A stretch of DNA of 64,000 nucleotides from Mesorhizobium sp. M9A.F.Ca.ET.002.03.1.2 (GCF_003952365.1 NZ_CP034443.1:4953001-5017000); one strand, 5' to 3'. Numbered from the stretch's first letter, positions 19,872 through 28,840 are shown. Notes: generated from the letters alone by a model not told the origin. Numbers and translations: made by a program.

Positions 19872-20678
19872 TCAGCCCATCAAGGCGTCGAGGCCTCGCA
19901 CCAGCCCGGTGATCTCCTGCACCCGCCGGATGGCGAGCAGCGTACCCGCCACGTAAGGAGCAGCGGACGAGCCGGCGTCATGGCGAATGGTCAGCCGCTC
20001 GTCGGGCAGGCCGAACAGCGCCTCGCAGGACAGGATGTAGGAGGGCAGGCGAAGCGCATGCACCTGCACCCCCTCACCCGTACCGACCGCCGCGCCGCGG
20101 GTTCCCGGCACACCCGAGACCTCCGAGACGGGCCGCGCGGTCGAAGCCTTGCGGACATCCGCCAGCGCCTCCGCGAGCTCGCGCGCGGTGCCGGACGGCG
20201 CGTCGGGCTTCTTGGCGCTGGCATAGTCGATGACCTCGACATCCGGCACGTATTTCGCCGCCATCAGGGCAAACCGCTTCATCAGCGTGGCAGTGATCGA
20301 AAAATTGCCGGCTGCAATGACGCCGACGCGATTGGCGCGCGCTGCGGCGTCGATCTCGGCAAAGTCGGTAGCAGCCAGCCCCGACGTGCCTATCACAACG
20401 TGCCGTCCCGTTTCGATGGCCAGCAGCGCATGGTCCTTCACCACATGCGGCTTGGTGTAGTCGACCAGCACGTCGGACGGCACCTCCAGCGCCTCGGCCA
20501 GCGAGGCGGAAACGGTGACGCCATTGGCCGGCATGCCAACCAGAAGGCCGGAATCCTGCCCCGCACCGCTGCGTGACACGGCGCCTGCCAGCGCCATGTC
20601 GCCTTGCGCCCCGATCGCCGGAACCAGCGCTTTGCCGACCCAGCCGGTCGCACCGGCCATCACCACCCGTATTGCCAT
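19872..20678 (-). CDS. DapB-like dihydrodipicolinate reductase family protein, catalytic His replaced
   Basis: 268 residues with the DapB fold: an N-terminal nucleotide-binding start VVMAGATGWVGKALV, DVLVDYTKP, the strand GTSGL, GNFSITATLMKRF (GNFSxG-like), and the substrate motif KKPDAPSGTARELAE. In authentic DapB this motif is preceded by two histidines, the first being the proton donor; here the equivalent positions read Ala-Ser (YASAKKPDAPSG), although the substrate lysine is kept. It may therefore be a paralog with another substrate; genuine DapB would be encoded elsewhere. Automatic tools would call it dapB. Confidence 0.85.
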   Translation of the reverse strand: MAIRVVMAGATGWVGKALVPAIGAQGDMALAGAVSRSGAGQDSGLLVGMPANGVTVSASLAEALEVPSDVLVDYTKPHVVKDHALLAIETGRHVVIGTSGLAATDFAEIDAAARANRVGVIAAGNFSITATLMKRFALMAAKYVPDVEVIDYASAKKPDAPSGTARELAEALADVRKASTARPVSEVSGVPGTRGAAVGTGEGVQVHALRLPSYILSCEALFGLPDERLTIRHDAGSSAAPYVAGTLLAIRRVQEITGLVRGLDALMG

Positions 20679-20700
20679 CGTTCGATTCCTCCATCGCCAT

Positions 20701-20745
20701 TAGAGCACCATACATCCGTTTGGACGCACGAGGGACGCTCTTGGA
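20701..20745. repeat. Short interspersed palindromic repeat, copy 2 (diverged)
   Basis: Starts TAGAGCAC and ends GGGACGCTCTTGG with an internal TTGGACG, similar in order to the copy at 4222-4267. It lies just upstream of the DapB-like gene. Confidence 0.5.
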
Positions 20746-20807
20746 ATTTGACGCTATGCATCGTGCGGGCCGACGTGGTAGGTCTTGAGCGACCAGCGAT
20801 AGGGAAA

Positions 20808-20833
20808 GAGCCCGGCTCATTCAAGCCGGGCTC
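20808..20833 (-). terminator. Hairpin, probable terminator of the OmpA-family gene
   Basis: A perfect 10-bp stem (GAGCCCGGCT) with a 6-base loop; the minus-strand flank is T-rich but interrupted (TTTCCCT). It lies 63 bases past the stop. Confidence 0.65.
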
Positions 20834-20896
20834 CGTCTGGAGAGTTGATCCAGACCGCCGCACAGACGGGTCAGATCACCAGAATTTTGAACAGTC

Positions 20897-21454
20897 TTAC
20901 CGGATGAAGTCGTCGAAGCGGCGCAGCGTCACCCGGCGATTGCGCCAATTCTCGTTCTGCGTCTGCACCAGCAGGAATTCCTCGCCGTAGCCGACGGTTT
21001 CCAGCGCATAACCCGGCACGCCGAATTCGCGCACCAGGGTGCGCTTCAGGGAGGCGGCGCGCTGTTCGGACAATATCTGGTTCGACCGGAAGGAGCCGAC
21101 CGCATCGGTATGGCCTTCGATCAAAACACGGGCACCGGGGTCGCGCCGCAGGATTCGCTGAAGCGCGTCGGCGATATTCTCGATTTTTCCATATTGCGAT
21201 TCGGAGATAGCCGCCGAGCCGAAGGCGAAATTGATCGACTGGATATCGATCGAGCGGGCCATGCGCCGCAGGTCCGGCCGCCTCTTGAATTCGCGTATGG
21301 TGACGCGCTGATTGGGGCGCAGCTTTACCCGGGGCGCCGCCTCGAGCTGACGCTCGATCGTCGCGGCCGAAGGTGTAGTCGCCTGGGCTGCGGCAAGGGT
21401 CGGCACGGCAAGTGCCGCAATCAGTGCGACGGCAAATGTGCGTCGGGTCAGCAT
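20897..21454 (-). CDS. OmpA-family periplasmic peptidoglycan-associated protein
   Basis: 185 residues from the ATG at 21454 after a GGAG site. A signal peptide (1-23, RRTF start and AAAQA end) precedes a 60-residue linker. The OmpA C-terminal domain (about 75-175) is clear: SINFAFGSAAIS, then VLIEGHTDAVGS, and SEQRAASLKRTL with the conserved Arg/Asp-type peptidoglycan-binding region and NRRVTL. It probably holds the cell envelope to the wall. There is no barrel, so it is not a full OmpA porin. Confidence 0.9.
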   Translation of the reverse strand: MLTRRTFAVALIAALAVPTLAAAQATTPSAATIERQLEAAPRVKLRPNQRVTIREFKRRPDLRRMARSIDIQSINFAFGSAAISESQYGKIENIADALQRILRRDPGARVLIEGHTDAVGSFRSNQILSEQRAASLKRTLVREFGVPGYALETVGYGEEFLLVQTQNENWRNRRVTLRRFDDFIR

Positions 21455-21557
21455 GTCTTCTCTCCTTCGGGGCCGGCCTCGGCCCGTTGATGGTGCCGGC
21501 AAGATGGCAAAGACAAGCTGAAACTTTGATGAACGAAAGGTTCGGCTTTCGGGAAAA

Positions 21558-22121
21558 TCACGGTCGCATGACGCTGGCCGCGCGCTCGGCGAAAGCCATT
21601 GGATGCACGATCTCCTTCTTTTGCGCCACCGGCTCAAAGCCGAGTTTCTGGTAGAGCGGCAATGCCGCTGGATGATCGAGCGTGCAGGTCTGCACCGTCA
21701 CCCGCCTTGGGCCGTGCGACCAGGCGGCGGCGATCGCCGAACCCAGGAACCAGCGACCGATGCCTTGCCCGGTCGCGTGCTCCATCATGCCGAAATAGGC
21801 GAGCTCCACTTCCTCCGGCAGATGCGGCTTGAGGTCGAAGAATCCGGCGGGCGCTCCATCGAGATACAGCACCCTGATGTCGCGGTCCTCGCGGTGGACG
21901 CCCGCGGAAAGCTCCTCGTCGCTGAGCCTCAGCACGTTGACCCAGTGCCATTTGCGGCCCACCCGATCCATCAGGTAGCGGTAGAAATGCAGCGGAATGT
22001 CCTTGGTCTTCAGCAGCGCAATCTGACGGTTGTAGGGCACCGGCGGCGAATAGGCCGGCGGCGCGTGCATTTCGAGAAACGTCACCGTGACCTCGATGTC
22101 TTCCAGCGCTCCGTTCTCCAT
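21558..22121 (-). CDS. GNAT family N-acetyltransferase
   Basis: 187 residues from the ATG at 22121. It has the GNAT layout: a beta-strand DIRVLYLDGAPAGFFDLK, then ELAYFGMMEHATGQGIGRWF with the acetyl-CoA pyrophosphate-binding Q-x-x-G-R/G type loop (GQGIGR), and a closing VQTCTLDHPAALPLYQKLGF. The substrate is unknown. Only 5 bases separate it from the sulfurtransferase stop, so it is the last gene of the cysK-alaX-sseA operon. Confidence 0.9.
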   Translation of the reverse strand: MENGALEDIEVTVTFLEMHAPPAYSPPVPYNRQIALLKTKDIPLHFYRYLMDRVGRKWHWVNVLRLSDEELSAGVHREDRDIRVLYLDGAPAGFFDLKPHLPEEVELAYFGMMEHATGQGIGRWFLGSAIAAAWSHGPRRVTVQTCTLDHPAALPLYQKLGFEPVAQKKEIVHPMAFAERAASVMRP

Positions 22122-22126
22122 CGCCG

Positions 22127-23008
22127 TCAGTCCTTGCCCATCAAGACGGGGCCCATCAAGTCGGGGCCCGTCACGACGGGCGTATCGGAAAGCCCACCCC
22201 ATTCCGTCCATGAGCCGTCGTAGAGCTTGTTGTCGGTATGGCCAAGCGTCTCGAGCGCCAGCGTGATCGCGGCCGCCGTAATGCCTGAACCGCACGAGGT
22301 GACGACCGGTTTGGACAGGTCGATGCCAGCGTCCTCGATCACTTTGCGCAAGCGGTCTTTCGACAACAGCTCGCCGTTTTCGGCAAGCACCGATGACGGC
22401 ACATTGTGCGCGCCAGGCATATGGCCTGAGCGAATGCCCGCGCGAGGTTCCGGCTCGGTACCGGCAAAACGGCCGGCAGATCGGGCGTCGGCGACCTGGC
22501 TTTCCCTCGTCCCGACGATCCGGCGCATGTCGGCAAGGCTGGCGACGCGAGCGGCATCGAAGTCGGCATGAAAAACGCAAGGCGCGATCTTGGTCGGCTC
22601 CGCCGTCACCGGCCGTCCCGCCGCTTTCCAGCGATCGAAGCCGCCATCCAATATATAGACCTGGAACACGCCCATGACACGGAACATCCACCACGCGCGC
22701 GGCGCCGAGAAGAAGCCCGGGCCATCATAGACGACGATGGTGTCGTCTGCCGAGATACCCATGGCGCCGACATACTGGGCGAAATGCTGCGGCGACGGCA
22801 GCGTGTGCGGCAGTGGGGAATCGGGATCCGAGATCGCATCCTGATCGAGGAACCGCGCACCCGGAATGTGCGCTGCGTCATACTCGGCGCGCGCGTCGCG
22901 TTTTTGCGCCGGTAGATACCAGGACGCGTCGATGATCGTCAGGCCCGGCTCGCTAAGGCGCGCCTGCAGCCAGTCCGCAGCGACGGTGAAAGGGCTGTCT
23001 TCGGCCAT
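22127..23008 (-). CDS. sseA: 3-mercaptopyruvate sulfurtransferase
   Basis: 293 residues with two rhodanese domains; the second carries the persulfide cysteine C239 in VTSCGSGITA, the CGSG-type loop typical of mercaptopyruvate rather than thiosulfate enzymes. The first domain lacks such a cysteine. The C-terminus, TGPDLMGPVLMGKD, comes from a 15-base direct repeat. The position behind cysK and alaX points to cysteine and sulfur metabolism. Confidence 0.94.
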   Translation of the reverse strand: MAEDSPFTVAADWLQARLSEPGLTIIDASWYLPAQKRDARAEYDAAHIPGARFLDQDAISDPDSPLPHTLPSPQHFAQYVGAMGISADDTIVVYDGPGFFSAPRAWWMFRVMGVFQVYILDGGFDRWKAAGRPVTAEPTKIAPCVFHADFDAARVASLADMRRIVGTRESQVADARSAGRFAGTEPEPRAGIRSGHMPGAHNVPSSVLAENGELLSKDRLRKVIEDAGIDLSKPVVTSCGSGITAAAITLALETLGHTDNKLYDGSWTEWGGLSDTPVVTGPDLMGPVLMGKD

Positions 23009-23047
23009 TCTTCTTCTCCTGCCCGCCCCTTGGCGGCATACTGTCTA

Positions 23048-23791
23048 TCAGGTCGTCGGCATCGGTCCAAAGCGGATACGGAAGCGCCGGTTCTCGCGGC
23101 CCTTCTTCTCGATCTTGCCGATATGGATCTCGCCGACTTCGCCGGAGCTCTTCACATGGGTGCCGCCACATGGCTGGCTGTCGATCGAGGCATTCTCGCC
23201 GATGCAGACCAGGCGGATCTTGCCAGTACCCACGGGCGGCCGCACATTCTTTGACTTCACCAGTCCCGGATTGGCCGCCAGTTCCTCATCTGATATCAGC
23301 CTGACGAAGATCGGGTGGTCGGCCCGCACCAGTTCCATTAGCCTGGCCGTTACGTCTTCCTTGGTGAAGCCGGCATCCGGTATGTCGAAATCGATACGGC
23401 TGTCGTCCTCGGAAACCGCGGCACCAGTGATTGGGAACGGGCAGACGACGGTGAGCAAATGGCAGGCCGTATGCATGCGCATCAGCAGATGCCGACGCTC
23501 CCAGTCGACGGCGAGCTTCACCCGCTCGCCAACGGCCGGAACCAGCTGCCCCGGCGGCGGCACGTGGATGATCTCGTCCTTGGTCTCGCCGGTGATGGTG
23601 GCGGCAACAGCGATCAGGCTGCCGTCGGCGCGTTCGAAGGTGCCCATATCGCCCGGCTGCCCACCCGACGTGGCATAGAAGATCGTCCGGTCCAGAATGA
23701 TGCCGCCACGATCGTTGACGGCGACAACCATGGCGTCAGCCGTCCTTAGATAGGCGTTGTCGCGAAACAGCGCTTCCGTGTTGTGCGCCAT
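23048..23791 (-). CDS. alaX: Alanyl-tRNA editing protein AlaX
   Basis: 247 residues. A free-standing version of the alanyl-tRNA synthetase editing domain that removes serine (or glycine) from mischarged tRNA-Ala. The zinc-binding pairs are visible: MRMHTACHLL (HxxxH) and QPCGGTHV (CxxxH). The N-terminal RTIFYATSGGQPGDMGTF matches the AlaRS barrel. No aminoacylation domain is present. Its ATG shares one base with the cysK stop (TGATG), so the two are translationally coupled. Confidence 0.94.
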   Translation of the reverse strand: MAHNTEALFRDNAYLRTADAMVVAVNDRGGIILDRTIFYATSGGQPGDMGTFERADGSLIAVAATITGETKDEIIHVPPPGQLVPAVGERVKLAVDWERRHLLMRMHTACHLLTVVCPFPITGAAVSEDDSRIDFDIPDAGFTKEDVTARLMELVRADHPIFVRLISDEELAANPGLVKSKNVRPPVGTGKIRLVCIGENASIDSQPCGGTHVKSSGEVGEIHIGKIEKKGRENRRFRIRFGPMPTT

Positions 23792-24825
23792 CACGCGACC
23801 TTTTCGAACGGCACCGAAATCGTGCTCCGTTGTTCCATCCAGCCCGGCACCGGCAGCTTCTTTTCGCGCAGGAACTCCGGATTGAACAATTTCGACTGGT
23901 AGCGCGTGCCGTAGTCGCAAAGCACGGTCACGATGGTATGGCCGGGACCAAGTTCACGCGCCAGCCGGACAGCACCTGCAATGTTGATGCCGGTCGAGCC
24001 GCCGACGCACAGGCCCTCCTCCTGGATCAGGTCGAAGACGATCGGCAGCGCATCCTCGTCCGGAATCTGGAACGAGAAATCCGGCGTGAATCCTTCCAGA
24101 TTGGCGGTGATCCGCCCCTGCCCGATGCCTTCGGTGATCGAGCTTCCCTCGGATTTCAATTCGCCGCTGGTGTAGAAACTGTAGAGCGCCGCACCCAGCG
24201 GATCGGCGAGCGCGATCTTGACGTTCCTGCTCCTGGCTTTCAGCCCGAAGGCGACGCCGGCCAGCGTTCCGCCGGAGCCGACCGCCGAGACGAAACCGTC
24301 GACCTTGCCGCCAGTCTGGGCCCAGATTTCTTCCGCCGTGGTGCGGATATGGCCGTCACGGTTGGCGACGTTGTCGAACTGATTGGCCCAGATCGCGCCG
24401 TTCGGCTCGGACCGCGCCATCTGCTCAGCGAGACGGCCCGACAGTTTCACATAATTGTTGGGGTTCTTGTAAGGGACTGCCGGAACCTCGATCAGCTCTG
24501 CGCCGAGCAATTTGATCGTGTCCTTCTTCTCCTGGCTCTGCGTCTCGGGAATGACGATCACAGTGCGGTAGCCAAGTGCCTTGGCGACCAGCGTCAATCC
24601 GATGCCGGTGTTGCCGGCCGTTCCCTCGACGATGACCCCGCCCGGCTTCAGGAGCCCGCGCTGCTCGGCGTCGCGGATGATGAACAGGCCGGCGCGGTCC
24701 TTGACCGACTGGCCCGGATTCATGAATTCGGCCTTGCCCAGAATCTCACAGCCGGTCTCTTCCGAGGCTTTGTTGAGGCGGATCAGGGGCGTGTTGCCGA
24801 TCACGTCGATCACAGAACGGGGCAT
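23791..24825 (-). CDS. cysK: Cysteine synthase A (PLP-dependent)
   Basis: 344 residues from the ATG at 24825, preceded by AAAGGA. Makes cysteine from O-acetylserine and sulfide. The PLP lysine is in NPGQSVKDRAG. The substrate loop reads EGTAGNTGIG (most CysK enzymes have TSGNTG). The phosphate-binding AVGSGGTLAGV is present. It is longer than E. coli CysK, with a C-terminal extension of about 25 residues (FNPEFLREKKLPVPGW). It leads the alaX-sseA-GNAT operon. Confidence 0.93.
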   Translation of the reverse strand: MPRSVIDVIGNTPLIRLNKASEETGCEILGKAEFMNPGQSVKDRAGLFIIRDAEQRGLLKPGGVIVEGTAGNTGIGLTLVAKALGYRTVIVIPETQSQEKKDTIKLLGAELIEVPAVPYKNPNNYVKLSGRLAEQMARSEPNGAIWANQFDNVANRDGHIRTTAEEIWAQTGGKVDGFVSAVGSGGTLAGVAFGLKARSRNVKIALADPLGAALYSFYTSGELKSEGSSITEGIGQGRITANLEGFTPDFSFQIPDEDALPIVFDLIQEEGLCVGGSTGINIAGAVRLARELGPGHTIVTVLCDYGTRYQSKLFNPEFLREKKLPVPGWMEQRSTISVPFEKVA

Positions 24826-25037
24826 GGAGATTCCTTTATGCGGTGCGGCCAAACCCTAGAAACCCGAAGCTTCGGTTTCAAGGCAAGAATTTGTCTGGTC
24901 CAGCGGCATTTCTGGGGTGCAATCCTGAAACAGAGTTGCGTTCCGGCATTCATTGGGATGCTTGCGCTGAAAAGTGCTCTTTTCATTCGATTTCTTCATC
25001 GTTAGAGCACAGCTAAGAAAAAGTGGCAGGGCATAGC

Positions 25038-25859
25038 ATGACACTCTATCGGGCCAACCCGAAGCACGGCGTCGCCTGGATCACGGGCGGCAGCAGCGGC
25101 ATCGGCCGTTCACTGGCCAAGGATCTTGCGGCTCAAGGCTATGCCGTCGCGGTGACGGCACTCGACGACGATCCGATCGACACGCTTATTGTCGAGACGG
25201 CGCAGATGCCTGGCCATGTCGCGGCCTATCCTTGCGACGTCACCGACGAGAAGCGCATGGCAAAGACGGTCGCGGCGATCGAGAAGGATCTCGGCCCGAT
25301 CGTCTTGGCTGTCTTCAATGCCGGAAACTATATTGCGACCGCCGGCGAAGACCTTACCGTCCGCGGGTTTCGCCAGTCCTTCGATGTCAATTATTTCGGC
25401 ATCATCAACGGCTTGGTGCCGGTCATCGAGCGCATGCGCATCCGCGGACGCGGCCATATCGTCCTGGTCGGTTCGGTGACCGCCTATTTCGGCTGGCCGA
25501 CCACGGCAGCCTATGGCGGCACCAAAGCGGCGATCAACATATTGGCGGAATCGCTGAAATACGATTTCGACAAGATGAACGTCCGCATCCAGGTGATGAA
25601 TCCGGGCTTCGTCGACACGCCGCTGACCGAGAAGAATTTGCTGCCGATGCCAGGGCTGATGCCCGCCAGCCGCGCCTCGCGCCGCATGGCGCGCGGCATC
25701 AAATCCGGCGGCTTCGAAGTCACTTTCCCGCGCCGCTTGAGCTGGGGCCTGAAGCTGCTCGGTATCCTGCCGAGACCGTTCTGCCGATGGGTCATCAGCA
25801 CCGCGACCCGCTGGAGGGCACGTCCGCTGAATTTCGATCGCAAACCGCCGAGCGAATAG
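25038..25859 (+). CDS. Short-chain dehydrogenase/reductase
   Basis: About 273 residues. The cofactor motif is ITGGSSGIGRSLAKDLA near the N-terminus, with CDVTDEKRM, then VFNAGNY (NAG type), and the catalytic Ser (LVGSVTAYFG) and YGGTK (Tyr/Lys) at the usual spacing. The C-terminal region has a hydrophobic segment (LSWGLKLLGILPRPF), so it may be membrane-associated. The substrate cannot be inferred. The ATG at 25038 is preferred over a GTG at 25023. Confidence 0.9.
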   Translation: MTLYRANPKHGVAWITGGSSGIGRSLAKDLAAQGYAVAVTALDDDPIDTLIVETAQMPGHVAAYPCDVTDEKRMAKTVAAIEKDLGPIVLAVFNAGNYIATAGEDLTVRGFRQSFDVNYFGIINGLVPVIERMRIRGRGHIVLVGSVTAYFGWPTTAAYGGTKAAINILAESLKYDFDKMNVRIQVMNPGFVDTPLTEKNLLPMPGLMPASRASRRMARGIKSGGFEVTFPRRLSWGLKLLGILPRPFCRWVISTATRWRARPLNFDRKPPSE

Positions 25860-25956
25860 GCCGGCCATCAAAGTTGGCAAGCTCGTCGCCGGAGGGACGC
25901 CCGTTGCCTGTTTGCCGTTGCGGCCATAGGTTGAGAATTGTTGCGTGGAGTCTGTG

Positions 25957-26931
25957 ATGGGGCGACGGATCGTGCTTGCGGTACTGGGTCTCGCCGTCAT
26001 TCTTATCCTGGGCTTCGTGCTTGGTCCGCGCGTCCAGGCCGACACCACGATCCGTTTCGATCCTTCCGTGATCGGCGATGACCCGCAAGCCTATCTCGCC
26101 CGCAAGGAGGCTGCCGTACCTGGCATCCACGACGGGCTGGAGAAGGAAATCATCTGGGCCAATCCGATGGTCCATGCCAGGAAGCCGCTCGCGATCGTCT
26201 ACATCCACGGCTTCTCGGCGTCGAAAGGCGAAGTTCGTCCGCTGCCCGACGAGGTGGCCGACCAACTCGACGCCAATCTCTTCTACACCCGCCTCACCGG
26301 CCACGGACAGGACGGTGCCGCGATGGCGCAAGGCAGCGTCAATGCCTGGATCAACGACTATGAGGAAGCGCTCGCCATCGGCCGGGCGATCGGCGACAAG
26401 GTGATCGTCATCGCTACTTCCACCGGCGGCTCACTGGCGGCATGGGCGGCGACGCAACCGGGCGGGTCGAACGGGGTGGCGGCAATCGCGTTTATCTCGC
26501 CGAATTTCGGCGTCAAGGCTTCCGGCGCCGAACTCCTGACCATGCCTTGGGGCCGAGAGATCGCGGAGTTGGTCGCTGGCAAGGAGCGCAGCTTCGTGCC
26601 GCGCAATGCGCTGCATGAGAAATTCTGGACCTATCGCTATCCGATCGCGGCGACGCTTCCGATGGTGGCGCTGACCGAGCTTGCCTACGGCGCGCCGGTG
26701 GAAAAGGTGAGCATGCCTGCCCTATTCATCTTTTCGGATTCGGACAAGATCGTGCGGCCGGACCGCACCCGCGAAATCGCCGGACGCTGGGGGGCCGCAC
26801 ACGAGCTGGTGCCGGTCGACGATACCGGCGATCGGGACAACCACGTCATCGCCGGCGACGCGCTGTCGCCGGCGACCACAGCTTTCCTCGCGCAGCGGAT
26901 CGTGGTGTGGATCAAGGCGCTCACGGAATAG
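25957..26931 (+). CDS. Alpha/beta hydrolase, N-terminally anchored
   Basis: 324 residues with one N-terminal membrane segment (IVLAVLGLAVILILGFVLG). The hydrolase core shows the oxyanion strand VYIHGFSASKGEV, the nucleophile loop ATSTGGSLAAW (Ser in a small-residue elbow, Thr replacing the first Gly), the acid in IFSDSDKIV, and the histidine in DRDNHVIAG. The family includes lipases, esterases and peptidases; the substrate is unknown. A GTG at 25945 would add four residues. Confidence 0.87.
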   Translation: MGRRIVLAVLGLAVILILGFVLGPRVQADTTIRFDPSVIGDDPQAYLARKEAAVPGIHDGLEKEIIWANPMVHARKPLAIVYIHGFSASKGEVRPLPDEVADQLDANLFYTRLTGHGQDGAAMAQGSVNAWINDYEEALAIGRAIGDKVIVIATSTGGSLAAWAATQPGGSNGVAAIAFISPNFGVKASGAELLTMPWGREIAELVAGKERSFVPRNALHEKFWTYRYPIAATLPMVALTELAYGAPVEKVSMPALFIFSDSDKIVRPDRTREIAGRWGAAHELVPVDDTGDRDNHVIAGDALSPATTAFLAQRIVVWIKALTE

Positions 26932-26951
26932 CAGGCGCGTGCCACGAAAGG

Positions 26952-26985
26952 AAAAGGGCGACCGAAGCATCGCTTCGATCGCCCT
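26952..26985 (-). terminator. Terminator of rhlE
   Basis: A two-part stem (AGGGCGA outer, CGAAGC inner, with a short internal mismatch) sits about 55 bases beyond the rhlE stop. On the minus strand it is followed by a TTTT run. Confidence 0.75.
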
Positions 26986-27040
26986 GCCCTATGTCAGCCA
27001 CGGCCAAGCTCAACAGGCTCGGCCGGACACAATGGTGTGG

Positions 27041-28450
27041 TTACGCAGCCCGTGCCGCCGGCCGCTTGCCGCCGAAGCGTCGTTTGTTGTTGCCCTTGAA
27101 GGGCTTTGCGCCTTCCGGCTTGCGCTCGCCGGCAAAGGCCGGCTTGTCGCCGAAACGCTTCTTGCCGTTGTTCTGGCCGCCGGGCCGCCTGCCGTCGCGA
27201 CGGCCATTGCGGTCGTTGCGATCATTAGCTGGTTCGAAGCGTTCGTTCTTTTCGGCCGGATTGCGCTGGGGATCGGGGCTGCCGAGATGGTCGGCAACAA
27301 CAGGCAGCTTGGTGCGGATGATGCGCTCGACCTGGCGCAGCTTGCTGTTTTCGGAAGGATCGCAAAGCGTGATCGCGATGCCGTCCATGCCGTTGCGGCC
27401 AGTGCGGCCGATGCGGTGGACATAGCTCTCCGCCTCATCCGGCAGGTCGAAATTCACCACATGGCTGATGCCCGGCACGTCGATGCCGCGCGCCGCGATA
27501 TCCGTCGCCACAAGAATGCGCACCGAGCCATCGCGGAAGTCGTTCAGTGCCTTCTGGCGGGCGTTCTGCGACTTGTTGCCGTGGATGACGGCGGCCTTGA
27601 AGCCGTCGCGATCGAGGTCCTTGGTCACCCTGTCGGCGCCATGCTTGGTGCGCGAAAAGATGATGACGGACTTCATCGCCTCATCGGCAAGCATCTTGGA
27701 TAGCACCTGCCGCTTCTGCTTGGTGCGGGCAAGGACGACGCCCTGCACGATCTCGGCCGCCGCGGTGCTGTGAGGCGCCACTTCGACACGAATCGGGTTC
27801 TTCAGCAGGCCCTTGGCCAATTCTGCGATCTCGGCCGGCATGGTCGCCGAGAACAGCACCGTCTGCCGGTCCGGCGCGGTCGCCCTGGCGATGCGCTTGA
27901 CGTCGTTGATGAAGCCCATGTCGAGCATGCGGTCGCCTTCGTCCAGCACCAGCCATTTGGTGTCGGCAAGCACGAGATCGCCCTCACGCACCAGGTCGGT
28001 CAGCCGGCCGGGCGTGGCGATAAGGACGTCGACGCCGGGAGCGATCTTCTTCACCTGGCTGAAGCGCGAGACGCCGCCGAGCACGAGTGCTGTCGAGACA
28101 TGCGCGCCCTTGGCGAGCAGCTTGATCGTCTCTTCGATCTGCACGGCGAGTTCGCGCGTCGGCGCCAGGATCAGCGCACGGGCGGTCTTTGGCCGGCGCT
28201 TGGTGCCGAGCCCGATGATCTTCGACAGGATCGGCAGCGCGAACGCCGCGGTCTTGCCGGAACCAGTCTGGGCGATGCCGAAAATGTCACGGCCTTCGAG
28301 CTGCGGCGGGATCGCCTGGGCCTGGATCGGCTTCGGATCGGTGAAGCCGGCGGCATTGGTGGCCTTGAGCAGCGCGCCCGTAATTCCAAGTGCTGCGAAA
28401 CCGGAGAGTTCCCCAGCGTCTGTATCGAGTAAAGTGTTTTCGTTGGTCAA
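27041..28450 (-). CDS. rhlE: DEAD-box ATP-dependent RNA helicase, RhlE type
   Basis: 469 residues. Two RecA-like domains with FAALGITGALLKATNAAG (Q-motif region), AQTGSGKT (motif I), PTRELA (Ia), LVLDEGDRMLDMGF (motif II, DEGD instead of DEAD), LFSATMP (III) and HRIGRTGR (VI). The last about 90 residues are a basic, Arg/Asn/Gly-rich tail that probably binds RNA. Such helicases act in RNA remodelling, ribosome maturation or cold adaptation. The 390-base upstream gap is rich in hairpins. Confidence 0.94.
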   Translation of the reverse strand: MTNENTLLDTDAGELSGFAALGITGALLKATNAAGFTDPKPIQAQAIPPQLEGRDIFGIAQTGSGKTAAFALPILSKIIGLGTKRRPKTARALILAPTRELAVQIEETIKLLAKGAHVSTALVLGGVSRFSQVKKIAPGVDVLIATPGRLTDLVREGDLVLADTKWLVLDEGDRMLDMGFINDVKRIARATAPDRQTVLFSATMPAEIAELAKGLLKNPIRVEVAPHSTAAAEIVQGVVLARTKQKRQVLSKMLADEAMKSVIIFSRTKHGADRVTKDLDRDGFKAAVIHGNKSQNARQKALNDFRDGSVRILVATDIAARGIDVPGISHVVNFDLPDEAESYVHRIGRTGRNGMDGIAITLCDPSENSKLRQVERIIRTKLPVVADHLGSPDPQRNPAEKNERFEPANDRNDRNGRRDGRRPGGQNNGKKRFGDKPAFAGERKPEGAKPFKGNNKRRFGGKRPAARAA

Positions 28451-28460
28451 AATATTCTTC

Positions 28461-28606
28461 TTTCACGCGGCTCCTGGCCGCAAACATCATCGCGGCAGGG
28501 CGCAACCTGCCGTCGAAAAAACTGTCATGAAACGACAAGGCGGCGGACGTTGTCGTCCGCACGGCTGCGCTGTCGTGCCCGCAGGCATCATGCCGCGGGG
28601 CTTTTT
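28461..28606. other. Structured intergenic region with four hairpins and a terminator-like end
   Basis: Between divergent rhlE and pccB. Perfect or near-perfect stems lie at 28467-28481 (5 bp), 28494-28511 (GGCAGG/CCTGCC), 28543-28560 (GCGGACG/CGTCCGC) and 28577-28601 (GGCA/TGCC core extended by GC pairs), the last followed by TTTTT on the plus strand. This could be a small RNA ending at about 28606 or a structured leader. No protein is visible here, and 28607-28840 shows nothing else recognisable. Confidence 0.4.
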
Positions 28607-28840
28607 CGCCGCCTCGCCGATATGTCGGAAAGAGGGAAAACAGACGCAACCGGTCTCATTCATCGAGAAGGCCGGATACTCCCGGCCCAAGCGCCTATGC
28701 CGCCGCATATGGCCCAGTTCGCTGCGGAATGCAAGGGGCGCCATGTTGCAATGCAGCAAAAGCCGGGGCGAAGCGGCGCTTGCGCTCCCTTGCCGGCATG
28801 ATTACCACCAAATACAGCTTTCCGTTTTGGGGACCAACCG

